A DNA stretch of 64,000 bases from Ditylenchus dipsaci (GCA_004194705.1 SADC01001291.1:992001-1056000), one strand, 5' to 3'; counted from the first letter of the stretch, positions 1 through 13,086 are shown. Translations and numbers: made by a program. Notes: generated from the sequence alone by a model not told the origin.

Positions 1-557
1 ATGTCTTTATTTATCCCAACAAAGTAGTGTCTCAAATTCAATAGTAAAAAGAAATTTAAAATTTTTGTAAAAGTTACATAATGTATATGAAAAATATATA
101 AGGCAGTGGCAGGAACATAAGGCAGGAAGAAGCTGGTCAAAGAAGTATTGCATCGGTGAAAAGTGGCTTTGAAAGACATTTTGCTCGACTTAGTTAGTCA
201 ACAGTTAAAACACACAAAATATAATTTTTAATTAGTATCATAAAAATAAACTGGACTCGAAAGGAAAGACAAGTTTTTTGGGCTGGGATTGCAGGCACAC
301 ATTGTTTCTAAATAAAAATAGCACAAAAGACAAGGTTTAAGGCCAGATAGAATATTTTTTATTTGAATTTTTTTACCGAAAATTTGGCCTTGAACTAAGC
401 CTTGGGTAACAACAAGAGGAGAACCACTTATCCAAAGTATGGCAGGAAAAAATAAACAAGTAGTTTAGACTTAATACAATGCACACATGTCCACCACAAA
501 TATATATTAGGGGATTTCAATACAAATATTAGGATTAGGTGTTGATGGCAGGACAAT
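1..557. other. 3' flank of the DB-module gene
   Basis: AT-rich with no gene that I can support. It would contain the 3' UTR of the minus-strand DB-module gene; a TTTATT (AATAAA on the minus strand) near 355 could be its polyadenylation signal. Confidence 0.4.
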
Positions 558-2436
558 TCAGTTGATGGTGCGTAGACCTGCTCGTGCACAATACATTATC
601 ACATTCCAGTTGCTCAGACATACCAAATCGTTTTGCTCGACAGTGTTGAGTGATTGGCCTGATCGAGCCACATTGCACATTCGAAGGCATCTGCAAAAGA
701 TAAGAATCAGTAGGGTATATCATGAATCATTGTTTTTAGTTTGATAATAACCTGCGACCCCGCAAAGCAACTTAAACGGATGAGTATTAAAGGCCCCGAC
801 TTTTTACTATGGATTTCCTGCCCTTTTGTATTAAATCTCCCGACTAATTAAAAAACATTTTTTTTAAGAATTAACATTTCATGTTTGTACTAATGAACTA
901 GAAGCTACAGTGTGCAACTTCGAAAATTAAGAGATTTAGAGAATCTGACAAAACCAAAACTGACCTATCGCCCACTCCCAACTCTTCGCCATTCAAGCTG
1001 AGATGAGTGCAGCACTTGCGATTATCTCTGTTCTGGTTGGCACAATATAGAATAGAGCTCATCCACTTAAGACTGCATCCGTCCTGTTGAATGGCTGCAA
1101 TCATGGTCTCTGCAGCCACATGCTCTCTGTGCTCATAACTGCACAAGGTGTGGCAGTTGGAGGGCACCTACCAATTTAATCTCATGAATAAACCATTACA
1201 CTTAAGCTTCTAATACTTACATGTTGTTGGCAGCAACTCAAAAAGAGTTCGTCAACAGACCGTCTGGACAAGCAGGGTGCAAAGGGCGGTTGGCTTTGCA
1301 AAGTGCCACACTCTTGTCCTAGGTCTTTATCGGAAACTTCAGTTATGGGGTATTTGCTGCTTAGTTGGTCAAAATCTCCGCCTGATCGAGAAGCAGCACT
1401 GAAACTGCTGCTAGTACGACTTGGAGGCAAGGGCTCCGGCTGCTCTATAAAGCCTTCCACAGGTGGAGTGGAGTCTCCCCCTGCTGGAGGACCTGCTCCT
1501 TCCACGGCTGGCAGGTCTGCGAATTGTCGTGGTCGGTCACCGGTGGGAGATAGGGGGCGGGGCAATTTACTCTTGACATTGGACTTGTGAGGAGGGGGCA
1601 CAGTGAGCACCAGATCAGAATCTTCATCAGCTTTCACGGGCTCCACCTGCAATGTTTATATGTAAAAGAGCTGGCAGCGGGAGCTTTCGGCGGAGCCAAA
1701 AGAGTATACGCCAATCGTGGCTTATTTGGTCTTGGGTTCGACGCTACTCACTTATTTTCATGCCATTTTTTTTTGTAAAAGATTTGAGAATTCTAGCAGA
1801 AAACCAGATCAGGCACTAAATGTTTTTTTCGATCTGATTTTAGCTCCAAAATATATTGGTTTCATTCGGGGTACGTAATTATACTTTTTGAAAAATTATC
1901 AAAATACCCAAGTTTAGCCAGTAGGATGAGCTGCAATTTAGGTGGTAACTTGTCTGGTAATTACTGAGGGGAAAGAGCAAACAGATTACATATTTGGTTT
2001 TCTAGCTCGATGTTCTTGCCCAAAGGTGCACCTAAAGCTCTCAAACTTGGAAAATAAAAGACATTCAGGTGGGCAGAGTCAAATATAAGACCCCAAAATG
2101 GTATTTGTTTAAAAGTCAACAAATTCAAGCTCACCTGTTTGGACTGAGCCCGTCTTCGCTCACTGGTCTGAGGTGTTGCGGTGGCTGGACCAGATGAGGG
2201 AGCTTGTATTCGGTCAAACTTGTGGAGCTTATGAGGACATTTGTCACTAACATACTCCACACATCCAGCCAGACACTTTTCCAACACACGTTCTGTGCAA
2301 CACAGTAGTTTGGGGATGGCGTCACAGGAGGGCAAATGGCTGTCTACTGCACCACCATCAACTGGTTTCTCGCCATCAACAGCATAGTAACAAACAAGCA
2401 ACAAAATAAAATAGTAGAAGAGGGGCGAGTGGACAT
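558..2436 (-). CDS. Secreted DB-module cysteine-rich protein, four exons
   Basis: Exons read on the minus strand: 2436-2135, 1646-1221, 1167-965 and 690-558 (stop at 560-558). All internal junctions have GT donors and AG acceptors in matching phase. The last three exons encode a run with 12 cysteines in the pattern CC, C-x3-C, C, C, CC, C-x3-C, C, C, ending CARAGLRTIN; this matches the DB module, a presumed extracellular domain with six disulphides and no known function. Exon 1 is also Cys-rich (SCDAIPKLLCC, then C-x3-C), perhaps a second partial module. Exon 2 is Pro/Ser-rich, probably a disordered linker. The ATG at 2436 starts a good signal peptide, but the frame shifts by one base near 2400-2411 (A/T homopolymers) before the Cys-rich part, which looks like a sequencing indel. 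The alternative is an unseen 5' exon. A TATATATA run lies just upstream of the ATG. Confidence 0.72.
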
Positions 2437-2498
2437 GTGGCTATATATACACATATATGGTTAATGCTGGATCAGTGGTTCTCCTCTTATATAACGCA

Positions 2499-4619
2499 CT
2501 ACTTTTTGCTGAAAAGTCCACCGCCAGCAGTGGACGAGAAGTCGGCGAAAGGACCGTTGTTGTTTCTGCAACAAGAAGAAGAGGAGGAGGAACCACCGAA
2601 GCCCTAAAAAGACAATTTATTTAGGTTTATTGCGGTAACTTTTGTGGAAGTGTCATGGTCAACCTCCCGTTTATTACCCCCTTTTTGCAGTAGCGAAAAA
2701 ACAATCAGCAGATAATTGCAGTAGATTAAACGGTGCGTCAATAGAGCTTTTTAAAATAAAGCTTCAAATATGAGCTTTTAAAAAGAAAACACGGCATTTC
2801 CTGCAATACAACCACCTATACCTTTGAAATGGTCGGCAGAAAAAATTGCTAGAGCTCAATATATGACAAACAGAGTTGTCAAAATTCGGCCTACCGGCCG
2901 CATACCGTATTTCCTCTAATAAGGCGGCCGGCCGCCTTATTTTTCAAACCCTCGAAAATCGTGAAAATTTCAGGTCAATCTCAAAGTTTTTGAGTGCCCA
3001 ACCAAAATCGAAAAAAGGAATTGGTAAAGCTCGCGGGAGCTAAGATAAACGCAACAATCAACAATATTTACATAGGCCCTCAAAATCGAGGGGCCGCCTT
3101 ACAGGGTTCGAACGAGCAACCCCAAAAGCATGCTATGGTCCCCCTGTGGTCTTTGACAGTTTCAACTGGCCGTAATATTTTTTGTATAGTCAAGTCCAAA
3201 TTTTCAATATTTTTAGTTGCATACTAAATCATCTATCACAAAAAATATTTTAAGAATAATGGGCGGAACGTGCCTAAATGTTTTAGACCAATCCAGCGCT
3301 ACGTTATTAAGGAGTTTTTGTTTCTTTTGAATCCCCTTTCCTTTTTTATATTTGGAGTAGGCACCCGATAACTAAGATGTCGAAGATTGCCGCAATTAAA
3401 TATCCATGTATCAAAACTTTATTTTTTATTTTTAAAACTTTTCCAGGCACGTTTGCAGTGCCGACCATCACATTCCAACCTTACTTTCTCTTTCTTTTGT
3501 ACAAAAAATAGGTTGACTAGCCAACACATTTTTTGTGCGCCAATGTTTGTGTTGGCTGCAGAAAGGGAAGGGGGAATGGCACCTCTCACCTCTAGATCTA
3601 ATCTCTTTTCTCGAAATAAAGAGGCCCTGAACGAAAGAGAAATGAACGAGACTGCTGGTGACTGCTGACACCAACAACCAGGGCATCCCCCTCCATTTAT
3701 CTCCTTTTTTTGTCTTCAATAAGTGTATTGAGATGTGACCAAAGAAAATATGTTAAGCGAAACAGGTGAAGATGTCAATGATGCGCAGATCAAAAAACTA
3801 TCTTCAAAGGGTTTTGAAGAGTTATTATAGTGAATTTAAAAAGTTAGCTCTTCATTTTACGCAAAAACAAAGTTTTCTTGAAATAAAATTTAGCGTGGCT
3901 ATGAAAAGTATTGCTGTTTTGGTTTTCGCGGTGTGGCACGAAACAGGACAAATAAAAAAGTAGCAATTTTGCAAAACTCAAAATTGCTCTGCGGAGACAG
4001 ACTAAATTGCCCTGGTTTATACTATAGATTTTAGCAACGAATTTACAAAAACCCGCAAATAGGAAATTTTTTATTTTCATCTTGAAATTTTTGGTTAAGA
4101 ATGCAAAATTTAAAAAGCAGAATCCCCAGAGCTATGCAATAAACCGATTTGCAGAATATTTACTCTGCTCCGAGATACAGGCTTTCAAAGGTGGGTGGAC
4201 TCTATCGGAATGGGGGCTCTATTAGAACATTTACGTTACATGGCCGATTTCACATTTGTCCGAAGCATAGATTTTTTATAAATATCAAAATCTTACTTGA
4301 TTATTAGAGCTGAAGTTGAGTCCACCGTTTCCACTTGAAGATCCACAAGAGAAGCCACCACCCAGTCCTCCTCCCAATCCAAACGAAGAAGAGGAAGAAG
4401 ATGTGTTGATGTTTGAAAAGCCAGATCCAATGCCACCCACCCCTCTGGTGGACCAACTGGATGATCCATGACTGGATATTGCTAGACCCGAAATCACACC
4501 ACCTCCAATTGAAAAAGGGCTGTGGGTGACTGTGCCAGAGTTGTCCAGTGAAGAGGAAGAGGCTTGCAGGTCGCTTAGGGCCAATCCTTGTCGGGGAGAG
4601 TGTGGTTCAGGCAGCATTT
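2499..4619 (-). CDS. Gly/Ser-rich protein, last two exons
   Basis: Exon 4619-4297 starts after a TTTAACTGCAG acceptor and ends at CAA|GTAAGA. Exon 2603-2499 starts after CTTTTTAG and ends GGGLFSKK then TAG. The junction is in phase 0. The encoded region begins around MLPEPHSPRQGLAL and is then almost entirely Ser and Gly with long serine runs and FGLGGGLGGG-type repeats, so it is low complexity and gives no family assignment. The first exon enters with incomplete phase, so at least one upstream exon is expected; candidates are at 7159-7254 and 9034-9065. The stop lies only 62 bases before the ATG of the DB-module gene on the same strand, so the two could be co-transcribed. What the protein does cannot be said from sequence. 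Confidence 0.5.
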
Positions 4620-4830
4620 CTGCAGTTAAATAGTTGTAAAGTAAGAAATTAGCAGGTAGTTGGCCTGTCTCAAAGGTCAGCTCCAAGGCTAGATCAAGCA
4701 GAAATTAGAATAAGAAGGCAGTTAAGAGTTTCTGAAACTATAAAATGGTAAATATTTTTATACAAAATAGTCGTTTTTAAATAGGAACTTAAAAGAAACC
4801 TTTCTAAACAAAGCCCCTAAGAAAAGTAAA

Positions 4831-4998
4831 TACAGTCGACTTATTCCATAGTGGTCACCCTGAATAACTGATAAAGTTGGCTATGGAAGGGGGACTTTCC
4901 GGGTCACTCCCTTAGTAAAAACCTCTTCGTGGCCTACCAAATAAAAATTTTACTGGTAACTATAGAGGGGAGGGACACAGTGGAGCGAGTTGACTGTA
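4831..4998. mobile_element. TA-flanked pogo/Tigger-like MITE, 168 bp
   Basis: It starts TACAGTCGACTTATTCCATA and ends with the complementary TGACTGTA, with CACT...GTGG-type inner match. CAGTCGA ends with a TA target are typical of Tc1/mariner-pogo group MITEs. A relative is at 30730. Confidence 0.7.
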
Positions 4999-6480
4999 TG
5001 CCCAAACAAATGTAGCCTCTGAAAAATGAGGACAGTTCGATTCCTAATGGTGACAAACCTATTTTCTAATACTTTTATTAGAGCCAATATCCAAAGGTGT
5101 GTGTGGCTAACCATGGTCCAGCACTAATAAAACCTATAAACTGTGGGTGAAGGCGACAACAGGATATAGGGAGGAGTCCATCTCCCCAAGTCCTCCATTC
5201 ATTTTAAACAGCACTGCAAGAGGCGGGCTCTTAAGCGGAAACAAGGATTTCACTCTAATCCCGCCTTCTAATCCACCGATATCTCTTTCTCTGACTAACT
5301 ATCACCATTAGTTGTCAAAAACCCACAGTTTATTTCAGGGAAATCCAAGAAAGTGGATAAAAATTAAGTAAAAGTTGAAAAAATTAGTTTTTTTTTGCAG
5401 GAAAAATTACTTCCACTTTTTTATGAGCAAGAAAAAAGTAGTGTTGGGGGTGTGTGTGGGGGAGGGGGTGTCTGTGTGCTGTTCACGCCCTGTCTGCTGT
5501 AGGGGTGGCCTTGATCCAATCCAAATCTCCTTGCAAACGGCAATCACCACCGAGACAGCAAAGGTGTGAAAGTCGCCCTTGCTCATCCATCTCTCTCTGA
5601 ATTTTAGGGGGGGGGCACCCAGCATGCCACTACTTCACTTATGCTAAAAAATTTATGTGTCAATAAAAAATACCAATCACTCATTCGGCTTGCACTCACC
5701 TAAGTACATTGTAAGCACCCATTCATAGCCTAGACAAATCCACCTGGAGGGATAGTCGGCCCAAGACTAAATTTTTGAGATCCCAAGATGCTTTCACTTT
5801 GACCGAATCTAGCACTTTTTCAAACCATAATCTGGACCAGTAATTTTACTAGCGAGTGGATTTGACAAATTGAAACTGACCAACCTCAATATATATAACT
5901 AGGAACCTGAATTAATCCTGGACGTATTTTTTTACAAATTTAACTGGTGAGATATTTGAAACTCGTTTAATTTCTCTCTCTTTTTTAAGTCTAAAATTAA
6001 AGTTAGAAAATTACCTACGTGCTTGACAACAAAAAGAAGCAACTTTTTTGAATGGTCACGCCTTTCACTAGTTTTGTATCAAAATTGATATTGATGCCCT
6101 TATAATTATTTCTTAAAGTTGCGCATAAAACTTTATAAACATCGTGGAGAACACAAATAAAATTTTCTACAAAGTGCTTCAAAAAAAAACTCCCCCACTT
6201 TTGAAAAACAATTCAAATCAATTTTCAAAAGCAATTTTCGCTATCCACACTTTTTTTATCCAATCCTCTGCAATTTTTTTCATAGAAGATAGCATTTATA
6301 GTGTGTTTAAGGTCTCATATGACCTAATATGCGGAGATTACCAAAAAAATTCGGAAATCGGCCAGGCAAGAGGTTACAATTTTTAAAAAATGCGGAGTTT
6401 TTTTTGAAGCACTATTTTTGGTCTTATCATAGAAGCTGGTGTTTAGTATTTCCGGTTGGATTTTTCACCCCATTTGTTAT

Positions 6481-6690
6481 TTAAAGGGAGTGAAAGAAGT
6501 TGAAAAGGGGAAGAGGTCGTTAAGGAGATAGTCTCGACACCAAATGCGTAATTCAAATTTCGTACTTTTAAATGTCGTCCTAAAGCCATATTTTGTTGAC
6601 AACCCGACGTTGCGATATAAACAAGACTTCTCAATATCAGAATTTCTATATTTCCTGAAAAATATCCTAAAAATGATGTTCATAGACATT
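6481..6690. repeat. Half copy of the 48.6-kb palindromic element
   Basis: TTAAAGGGAGTGAAAG, then GTTAAGGAGATAGTCTCGAC and the following 150 bases parallel one arm of the element at 48609-49319. No matching second arm was found nearby. Confidence 0.6.
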
Positions 6691-7158
6691 TTTTCTGATT
6701 TTTTCGCTTCCTCCAGAAAAATAAAAAAACACAAAATCCAAAAATAGACAAAAAACACACGGAAGTCCCATGAAAAAAAACATCTGCTTTTCATAGAGCA
6801 TGACCCTTTTCCGGATCATCATTAACCGCTGCAGTTCTGTGAACTTTGAGCCGCTCTTTTTCCTGACTCATCCCTTATTTGCTATCCACTTGAATTAGAG
6901 CGAAGAAAATCAGATCCAGAACACACAGGGTATTTCAAAACATTGTTGTTGTTATTCGCTTAGCCGTCATGTTAATCCAGGTGGATCTTCTCTTCTGGAA
7001 TTTTCTTCCTGCTCCTTTGCTATTGGAAGGGAGGAGGGAACAGGTGACACACCCTGTTCACCTTCACAGGATTGCGCAAAACAATAGCAGTAAGCTGTTT
7101 GACCAGTTGTGGTGGAGAACAGGCCATCCTAGCCAAACCTTTTTAGAATAAATGCTAC

Positions 7159-7254
7159 TGGAGAATGCCTAAGATCCAGAGGTGGCACTGACAGCCCTCC
7201 AGCCATGCTCAAGAAGTGCTCTGATGTACCACTCGCCCAGCCAGCACTACGCAA
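7159..7254 (-). CDS. Possible upstream exon of the Gly/Ser-rich gene
   Basis: On the minus strand a good acceptor (TTTATGTTTCAG) is followed by an open 32-codon stretch beginning LRSAGWASGTSEHFLSMAGG and ending before a GTAGCA donor. Composition (Gly, Ser, Leu, Pro) resembles the downstream Gly/Ser-rich gene. A second very short candidate (9065-9034, reading EYVFRMVPAY) lies between a TTTCAG acceptor and a GTGAGT donor. Neither joins in phase directly to the exon at 4619, so another exon or an indel would be needed. This is inference from splice signals only. Confidence 0.25.
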
Positions 7255-7924
7255 CTGAAACATAAACCATCATAACACTTTCTAATTGGGCTGGCGCAAA
7301 AGGAGAAGAGCTATTAATTTGAAGACCACATACATCCACCTGGGTCTATCTAGTTATACGAGAAATCATATCTTTTAGAGCAATAAAAACAAAAAAAGAG
7401 TTGAAATTTAGCACTAGGAAAAAATCGTAAGGCTTTTGGAATATTAAAGATTTGTCACATGTTCAAGTTTGACCATTTTTTTGCATTGGACGAATTTCAC
7501 CTCGAAATTCACCTTCAAGTTTGCAGGATCTTAAATAACTAAACCAAATTAATTTACAAGAATCTATTTTTATTTGAAAATTTGTAAGTTTTATAGACAA
7601 GTTATTGCACATTGGAAAGACCTGAGTGTAAATAATTTTTTGGTCACAAGCATACCAAAATTAAAAAATAGATCGGTGACACGGAACAATACTTCTCTGA
7701 AATCGACTATCTTTGTATATTCTTTTGGCGCCAATTTTTCTTTCTGATCATAAATTTGAATTTTTCGGTAAGTTGATTCAGTCGACTCTCGATTCTTCAA
7801 GTTCAATCCCCTGCTGGGTCCATATATTTTTATACGTTCGCTTTGATGTCTTTTACGAATAAAACTTTTTTCTTGTCCATATTTTAATTTCACGAGTTAA
7901 TAAATACTCAAAAAAGTTACAGAG

Positions 7925-8100
7925 AAGAAACGGGAATCAAACCTGAGACCCATAAAAGCCCAAACGCCCGACCCTTCCAAAAAGTATTTTTTTCTAAGCT
8001 TAACTTTTTTGGCTCCTTTTATTATTTTTCACCCCAATCCATTGTAATGTGGAGTGTACTGGCACTTGGGCTGCTATACCACTGGGCTACCTAGAGAACA
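7925..8100 (-). repeat. tRNA-like (SINE-like) sequence
   Basis: On the minus strand an A-box-like GGTAGCCCAGTGGTATAGC (8073-8091) is followed by a B-box-like GGTTTGATTCCCG (7931-7943). The spacing of about 130 bases is too long for a tRNA, so this is more likely a SINE head or a decayed tRNA with an insertion. Confidence 0.4.
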
Positions 8101-9479
8101 TACATATAACATATTTTTGATGTTGATATACCAACAATACATAATTCAGAAGGTATTTTTGGAGTAAAAAAGTGTCCTGCGCGCATTTAAATTCGCCAAA
8201 TTCTCATTGTCATCAACAAATATGGTCCTTTAAAACAACAGAAAATCTTGCCATTGATAGGGAAGCTTCAATAGAGTTCTTTGAACTTACACATTTCTGT
8301 GAGTTTTCGACATATTTTATTCTATAAATTGATTTTCTCTATTCTCAATGATTTTTTGCCAACTACCGTATTTTCTCTTATAGGCCAACAGTCTCTAATA
8401 ACCCAATACCGCCTCCCCTCTACTTTGAAGGATTGCTATTGACCCGCAATTTCAAGTGGTATTTTAAAAGAAAAAATTAAAAATTAAAATAGGACTAATA
8501 CTTGCGATAAAATAAAGACTTCCTAAATCTACATACAATTACCTACGTTCATTGTGGCCACACCACTAGACTCATTGGTCTTAATATAACGTTCTTTTCC
8601 GAAAACTATGAAATATTAGAATATTTATAACGAGAATTGACTGTGTTAAAAATATATTTTTTCCAATCTATTAATAAACGAGGTAAAGCATGTTGAACTC
8701 TCATTTTTAGTAATTAAAAAATGAATCACTCATTATCTTCTTCCATTTCGTCACCACTTTTTTATTTCATGATTTGCCGAAAATGGTTTGTCAACCAAAA
8801 AACAAGCAATGGATGTAGGTCAGTAGGTTGGGGGTTGCTATTGACCCGCTGTCCCCAATTCCTTCTTGAAGATTGCAAAAAGTTGTGCTCAAAACAAGAC
8901 GGTGGTAGTGCTGCATCCTCTAATTCAATTAAAGTGCGCAGGAATTAGGTTCCACGGATCTATTCCAGGCGAAAAAGAGGTGAAGGTCACTATCTCCTGC
9001 TGGATGATGATGGCAAGGGCAATACACACTCACATAGGCTGGCACCATCCTAAACACATATTCACCTGAAATCCTAGGGATTAACTTTCGCATCTCTCAA
9101 CTAATTTGTGCTCAACCAAAACAACAACTTTCTCAAAAAGTTTAATAAAACCCAGCAACAAAGTTTTAGTAATTCAAAAAAATATCCTCGCTAAAAGCTG
9201 AATTTATTAGCTAATTACTGAAAACATGTATAGTCTTGCATACGTTTAAATTTATTTTTTACAAAATTTTGTACCAGTGTGTGGAGCTAGATCTTAAGTT
9301 TTTAAGTGGCTCTAAATATGTTCTGAGCTATTGTTAAAATTTAGAGAATTCGGTAAAACAACTTGATGCCATATATTTATTTCTCTAGCCAAAAATAGCA
9401 ATTTTATTACATCAATAGCTAGGGTTGTAAGGAAAAAACCAAATAACTCGAAAAAAGTTTGTTTTTATCAGCCTTGTTA

Positions 9480-10360
9480 ACAGTCAAAGAGAGGACCTAG
9501 TTACGGTGCGATGTCGACAGGGGCAAGCCTCTGTAATGCTATGTCTGTGTGTTTGCCAATAGATTATCAAAATTAGCATGTGTAATATTGGCAATTTACT
9601 CAAGAACGACACACAAACTGGTTTCACCTTTACATTCACCTCCTCCATTCCGTCATTCCCTAATATCCATGAATGAAGCAATGACTGCGTAATACCCTTC
9701 CTCCAACCAGTTTACAAGCACAAAGCAACAAAAAGCAGTGGGCGATGGCCAGCACTATTGGTCAGAAGGGGATTTGAAAAAATCCAACAAAAAGTATTCG
9801 GATGGTGAAAAAGCACTGACAAATTGGTGCTTCTTCTACTGGACAACAACTGGACTGGTTGTGCGAAACAATAATAGCAATAGGAGCAGCCGCAGGGCAA
9901 CTGCTGCTGCTAATGCTGCTGGATGATGATGATGATGATGATGAAGTAAGAGGGATGCAGCAGCCACTATTATGCAAGAATACAACAACAATCAAATACA
10001 CCAAGCTGGTGGCTAGACGAGAGTTCCTGCTCCTCATGCCTCATTTGCTTCCTCTTTGTGGGTGTGCAGCCAGAATGACGCTGCAGACACATTCTTGAAG
10101 CATTGCATAACCTGCTGCTGGTGTTACAGCTATTGCACAATCATTGATCAGTCAATTGCTGACAAACAGGGACACAAATTAGTGTGACAAAAAAGGAAAT
10201 TAACAGCAGCTTACAAACAAGAAATTAGCCAGCGGGAATAGTCATTCGATGCCGTATTACCTCTATTAATTAACGAACAGGAACAAATGAACCCAAAATA
10301 ATAACATTCATCGTTTGCTGCCGTATTGCATAGCCATGTCATTTCTTTCAGCTTAAAGAA
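9480..10360. other. Less AT-rich, apparently unique stretch with a GAT microsatellite
   Basis: It contains (GAT)6-7 at 9924-9944 and GCTGCTGCT, and lacks the palindromic repeats of its neighbours. Overlapping open frames on both strands here are explained by the triplet repeat. It could be single-copy regulatory DNA; no gene is supported. Confidence 0.35.
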
Positions 10361-10837
10361 TCATTGCAATCACCGAGAATAAAATCGAATTTTTTATGAT
10401 AAAAATATTCAGAAATATTTTTCGAATAATTCTTTTAAAGCATTTAAAATTTAAAATTGATGTATTATTTGGTGAAAATCTAAAAATCGCATTGTAAAGT
10501 TATTTCTCTTTAAAAAGTTTTACCTTTTGCAATCTGGCAATGTATAGGGACACTGGGCTCAGATAGTTCAAGTTTTTCAAAAAATTAAGAAATGTAAAAA
10601 GGCTTAAAAAATATTTTTGAATATAGTTGAAGTAGTTGAATATTCGCTCGTTTAAATTTGCGAAATTCTCATTGCCTGCCACGGAAGTAGTCCTATAGTT
10701 TCTTTTGCCGAACGGCCCGTTTCTTGCTCTTCCCACTTCCTTATGTTTCTATAGACAGCCTCATAAGAATTCTACTTTACTAAATTATCTTCTTGGATCC
10801 CAGACCTTCGACAATTGACTGCATGATGCTGATGGAA

Positions 10838-10985
10838 GATTCGGAGCGATTTCGGAACACACAAGGACACACCCCTCAGTCAAATCAGCTTGGGAGACAA
10901 AGGCATTTTTTACAAAAAATTTAATAAAAAATCCCTTTGGTCCCCTAAACGGATTTGACTGAGGGGCGTGTTCCGAAATTTGGCT
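10838..10985. repeat. 148-bp inverted repeat
   Basis: ATTTCGGAACACACAAGGAC, then CCCCTCAGTCAAATC at the left, complemented at the right. It is short and probably a MITE. Confidence 0.6.
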
Positions 10986-11153
10986 GAAGATTCTTGGTTC
11001 TTCAATTTTCGCGGCCCAATTCCTTGTCCTCTTTTGTATGTTACTTTTGCTAAGCTTCTGAGGTATTCTAAAATACAAAAATCGTTTCACTATTGGTCAA
11101 GATAATTCTTAGAAGAACTAAGGTAAGATGCTCTTCGCTCTAATCAAGCTAGC

Positions 11154-11598
11154 ATCAATAGAGTCGCCTCTCGATCATAGTGGGGCACCCGTCCGACGGG
11201 GACGGGCCGGGCCGTCCCGTCCGGACAGTCTAGCAATTGGCCCAACAAATATGGACCTTTTCCGTCCTAAAAATTATTATTTTTCGAAAAAAAACATTTT
11301 TTTCGGACGGTGGCGGCCGGTCGACTACCAAAATGGACGTATAAGGACGGTCGATCTGTTTTTCGCACAATCCAAGGTAGTTCATGTTCTAAAAAGTATA
11401 CCGTCCAGACGTGACGGGGATGGGAGGGGCCGGAGGACGGGCGCCTCACTATGCTCTCGATTTAACGACTCTCTATTTAACGTCCTTGAAAAAAGTCTTA
11501 TTTGGTCTGAACTAAAAAATTTCTCGATTGAACGCCTCTCGATTTAACGACCCATTTTGCCGGTTCCCTCAGGGTCGTTAAATCGAGAGGCAACTGTA
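11154..11598. mobile_element. pogo-like MITE interrupted by a GC-rich hAT MITE
   Basis: The outer element has GCCTCTCGATTTAACGAC-type ends (right end 11570-11598, left end about 11160). A 278-bp insert at 11176-11453 begins CATAGTGGGGC and ends with the complement of CATAGTGAGGC; it is flanked by a perfect 8-bp duplication CTCTCGAT (11168-11175, 11454-11461). The insert is rich in CCGTCC/GGACGG repeats and much more GC-rich than its surroundings. Confidence 0.85.
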
Positions 11599-12598
11599 TT
11601 TAACAAAATAAACTTAGTTATGCATGTATAAGCTATACAAGTACGTTTATTTACTTGAACGTGATTGCGTGATACTTGCTCCCATTCACATGAACACAGG
11701 TAGAGCACCACAAGGTGGGGGGTGCTTTTTGTCTTCCCAACAACAAGCATCCTCGAAATTATCGCAAAAAATAAATCGGCTTAACTGCTCGTTAGTAGCC
11801 ACACAAATTTCTTTCCTTGGGCAAGTGCAAATCCAGTTTTCTTTGTGCTTTTTAAAGGTGTTTAAAGTATGTTAGCACCAAAATAATCAACTTTGCTCAC
11901 CAAGTTCTACTTATTTGTGTGTTAAATTTTACATTTTGGTGTCAACTAATTGAATCAAGCAAAAAACACGAACAACTGACTGGACGAGTGTGACCTTTTC
12001 AGGAATTTTCCTCTTGCCTTGGTGTTTACGTGCAGAAGAACAGGATCTAGCATCACTTTTTCTGCTTGTCTTTTATTTTTTCTATCTATCCCTGATGGTT
12101 TACGGGTGTGACAAGGCTGTGCATATGGCGACTCAAGATTAACGGAAAGCAAACTGTGGATTTAAATTTCCGGGAAGAAGAAGATAGCAAGCAGATATGT
12201 TGACAAGTGAATAAGATAAAATAATTCATGAAATAAAAAAAGACTGTAGGTGAAAAGAATCCTCACAAACGCTTCCTCCTTCAAATTCAAATTTTGCACG
12301 AAATGTATAAACCACCCCCCCCCCCTAAATTAACCCCTTCAAATTCAAAAATTATACCCCTCTAATTTATTTTAACAATTGCATTGACCGAAAATATTTT
12401 CTCGCATCACATTGAGTTTTTGTTGCATCAGACTTGTTTTTGTATTAGAAATATTTCTTTCTGAATCAAATTCACTCTTTTTGAAGCAGATTTACTCTTT
12501 CCTGCTTTTTTGTGTCACCAGTTTATGTCATTTTAGTGCAAAAAAAGAATTTGCGATCATAAAATTGCAAAAAAAAATGTGAGTGGTGGAAAATTGAA

Positions 12599-13086
12599 TT
12601 TAAAGGCGAAAACACAATGAGGAGGCTGTTTGCGGATGCTAAACCAGACTTTACACTCAGAAATGGCCATAACTTCTTTTCAAAATTTTCAAATATTATT
12701 TATTTGGTGCCATCTTGTAGCTGAGATTCAGGGCTACCAGATGAAATTTTAATAAAATGGATGTTGTTTGAAAAATTGAGATAAAAATGAAAGAATTCGC
12801 CTAAGCATCCGCACTCAATTCGAGCTAGAATTCTTGGGCAGATTCTTAAAATTTTATCTTAAATTTTGAAGCAATATTTACTTATTCAATAGCTTATTTG
12901 GTATCACTAACCCTCAACTATATGATGTCAGAAGCTGGATCAGCAACTGGAAAACTAAAAAAGACCGCACCAACTGAATAATTTTAGAAAAAAAATTAAA
13001 AAAGGGAGGATTCTGTTTCCGAGATTCTTAGTGAGTAGTTTATTTTAGCATCCGCAATTAGCCTCCTCATTGTGAATGCGCCTTAA
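12599..13086. mobile_element. 488-bp element with 43-bp terminal inverted repeats
   Basis: It starts TTTAAAGGCG and ends CGCCTTAA. Both ends contain CACAATGAGGAGGCT and TGCGGATGCTAA in inverted orientation. Bounded by TTAA on both sides, suggesting a TTAA-targeting (piggyBac-type or TTTAAA-type) non-autonomous transposon. Inside there are no coding signs. Confidence 0.75.

Noticed and set aside
3468..3719. Plus- and minus-strand open frames around 3387-3719 as a gene
   Set aside because: Both strands are open, translations are low complexity, and there are no acceptor or donor sites in phase.
9762..10098. Overlapping open frames on both strands with Ser or Asp runs
   Set aside because: Produced by the GAT/ATC microsatellite at 9924-9944; there are no splice sites or start context.
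11128..11547. 139-codon open frame rich in Arg and Gly
   Set aside because: It lies wholly within the nested pogo-like and hAT MITEs and crosses their borders.
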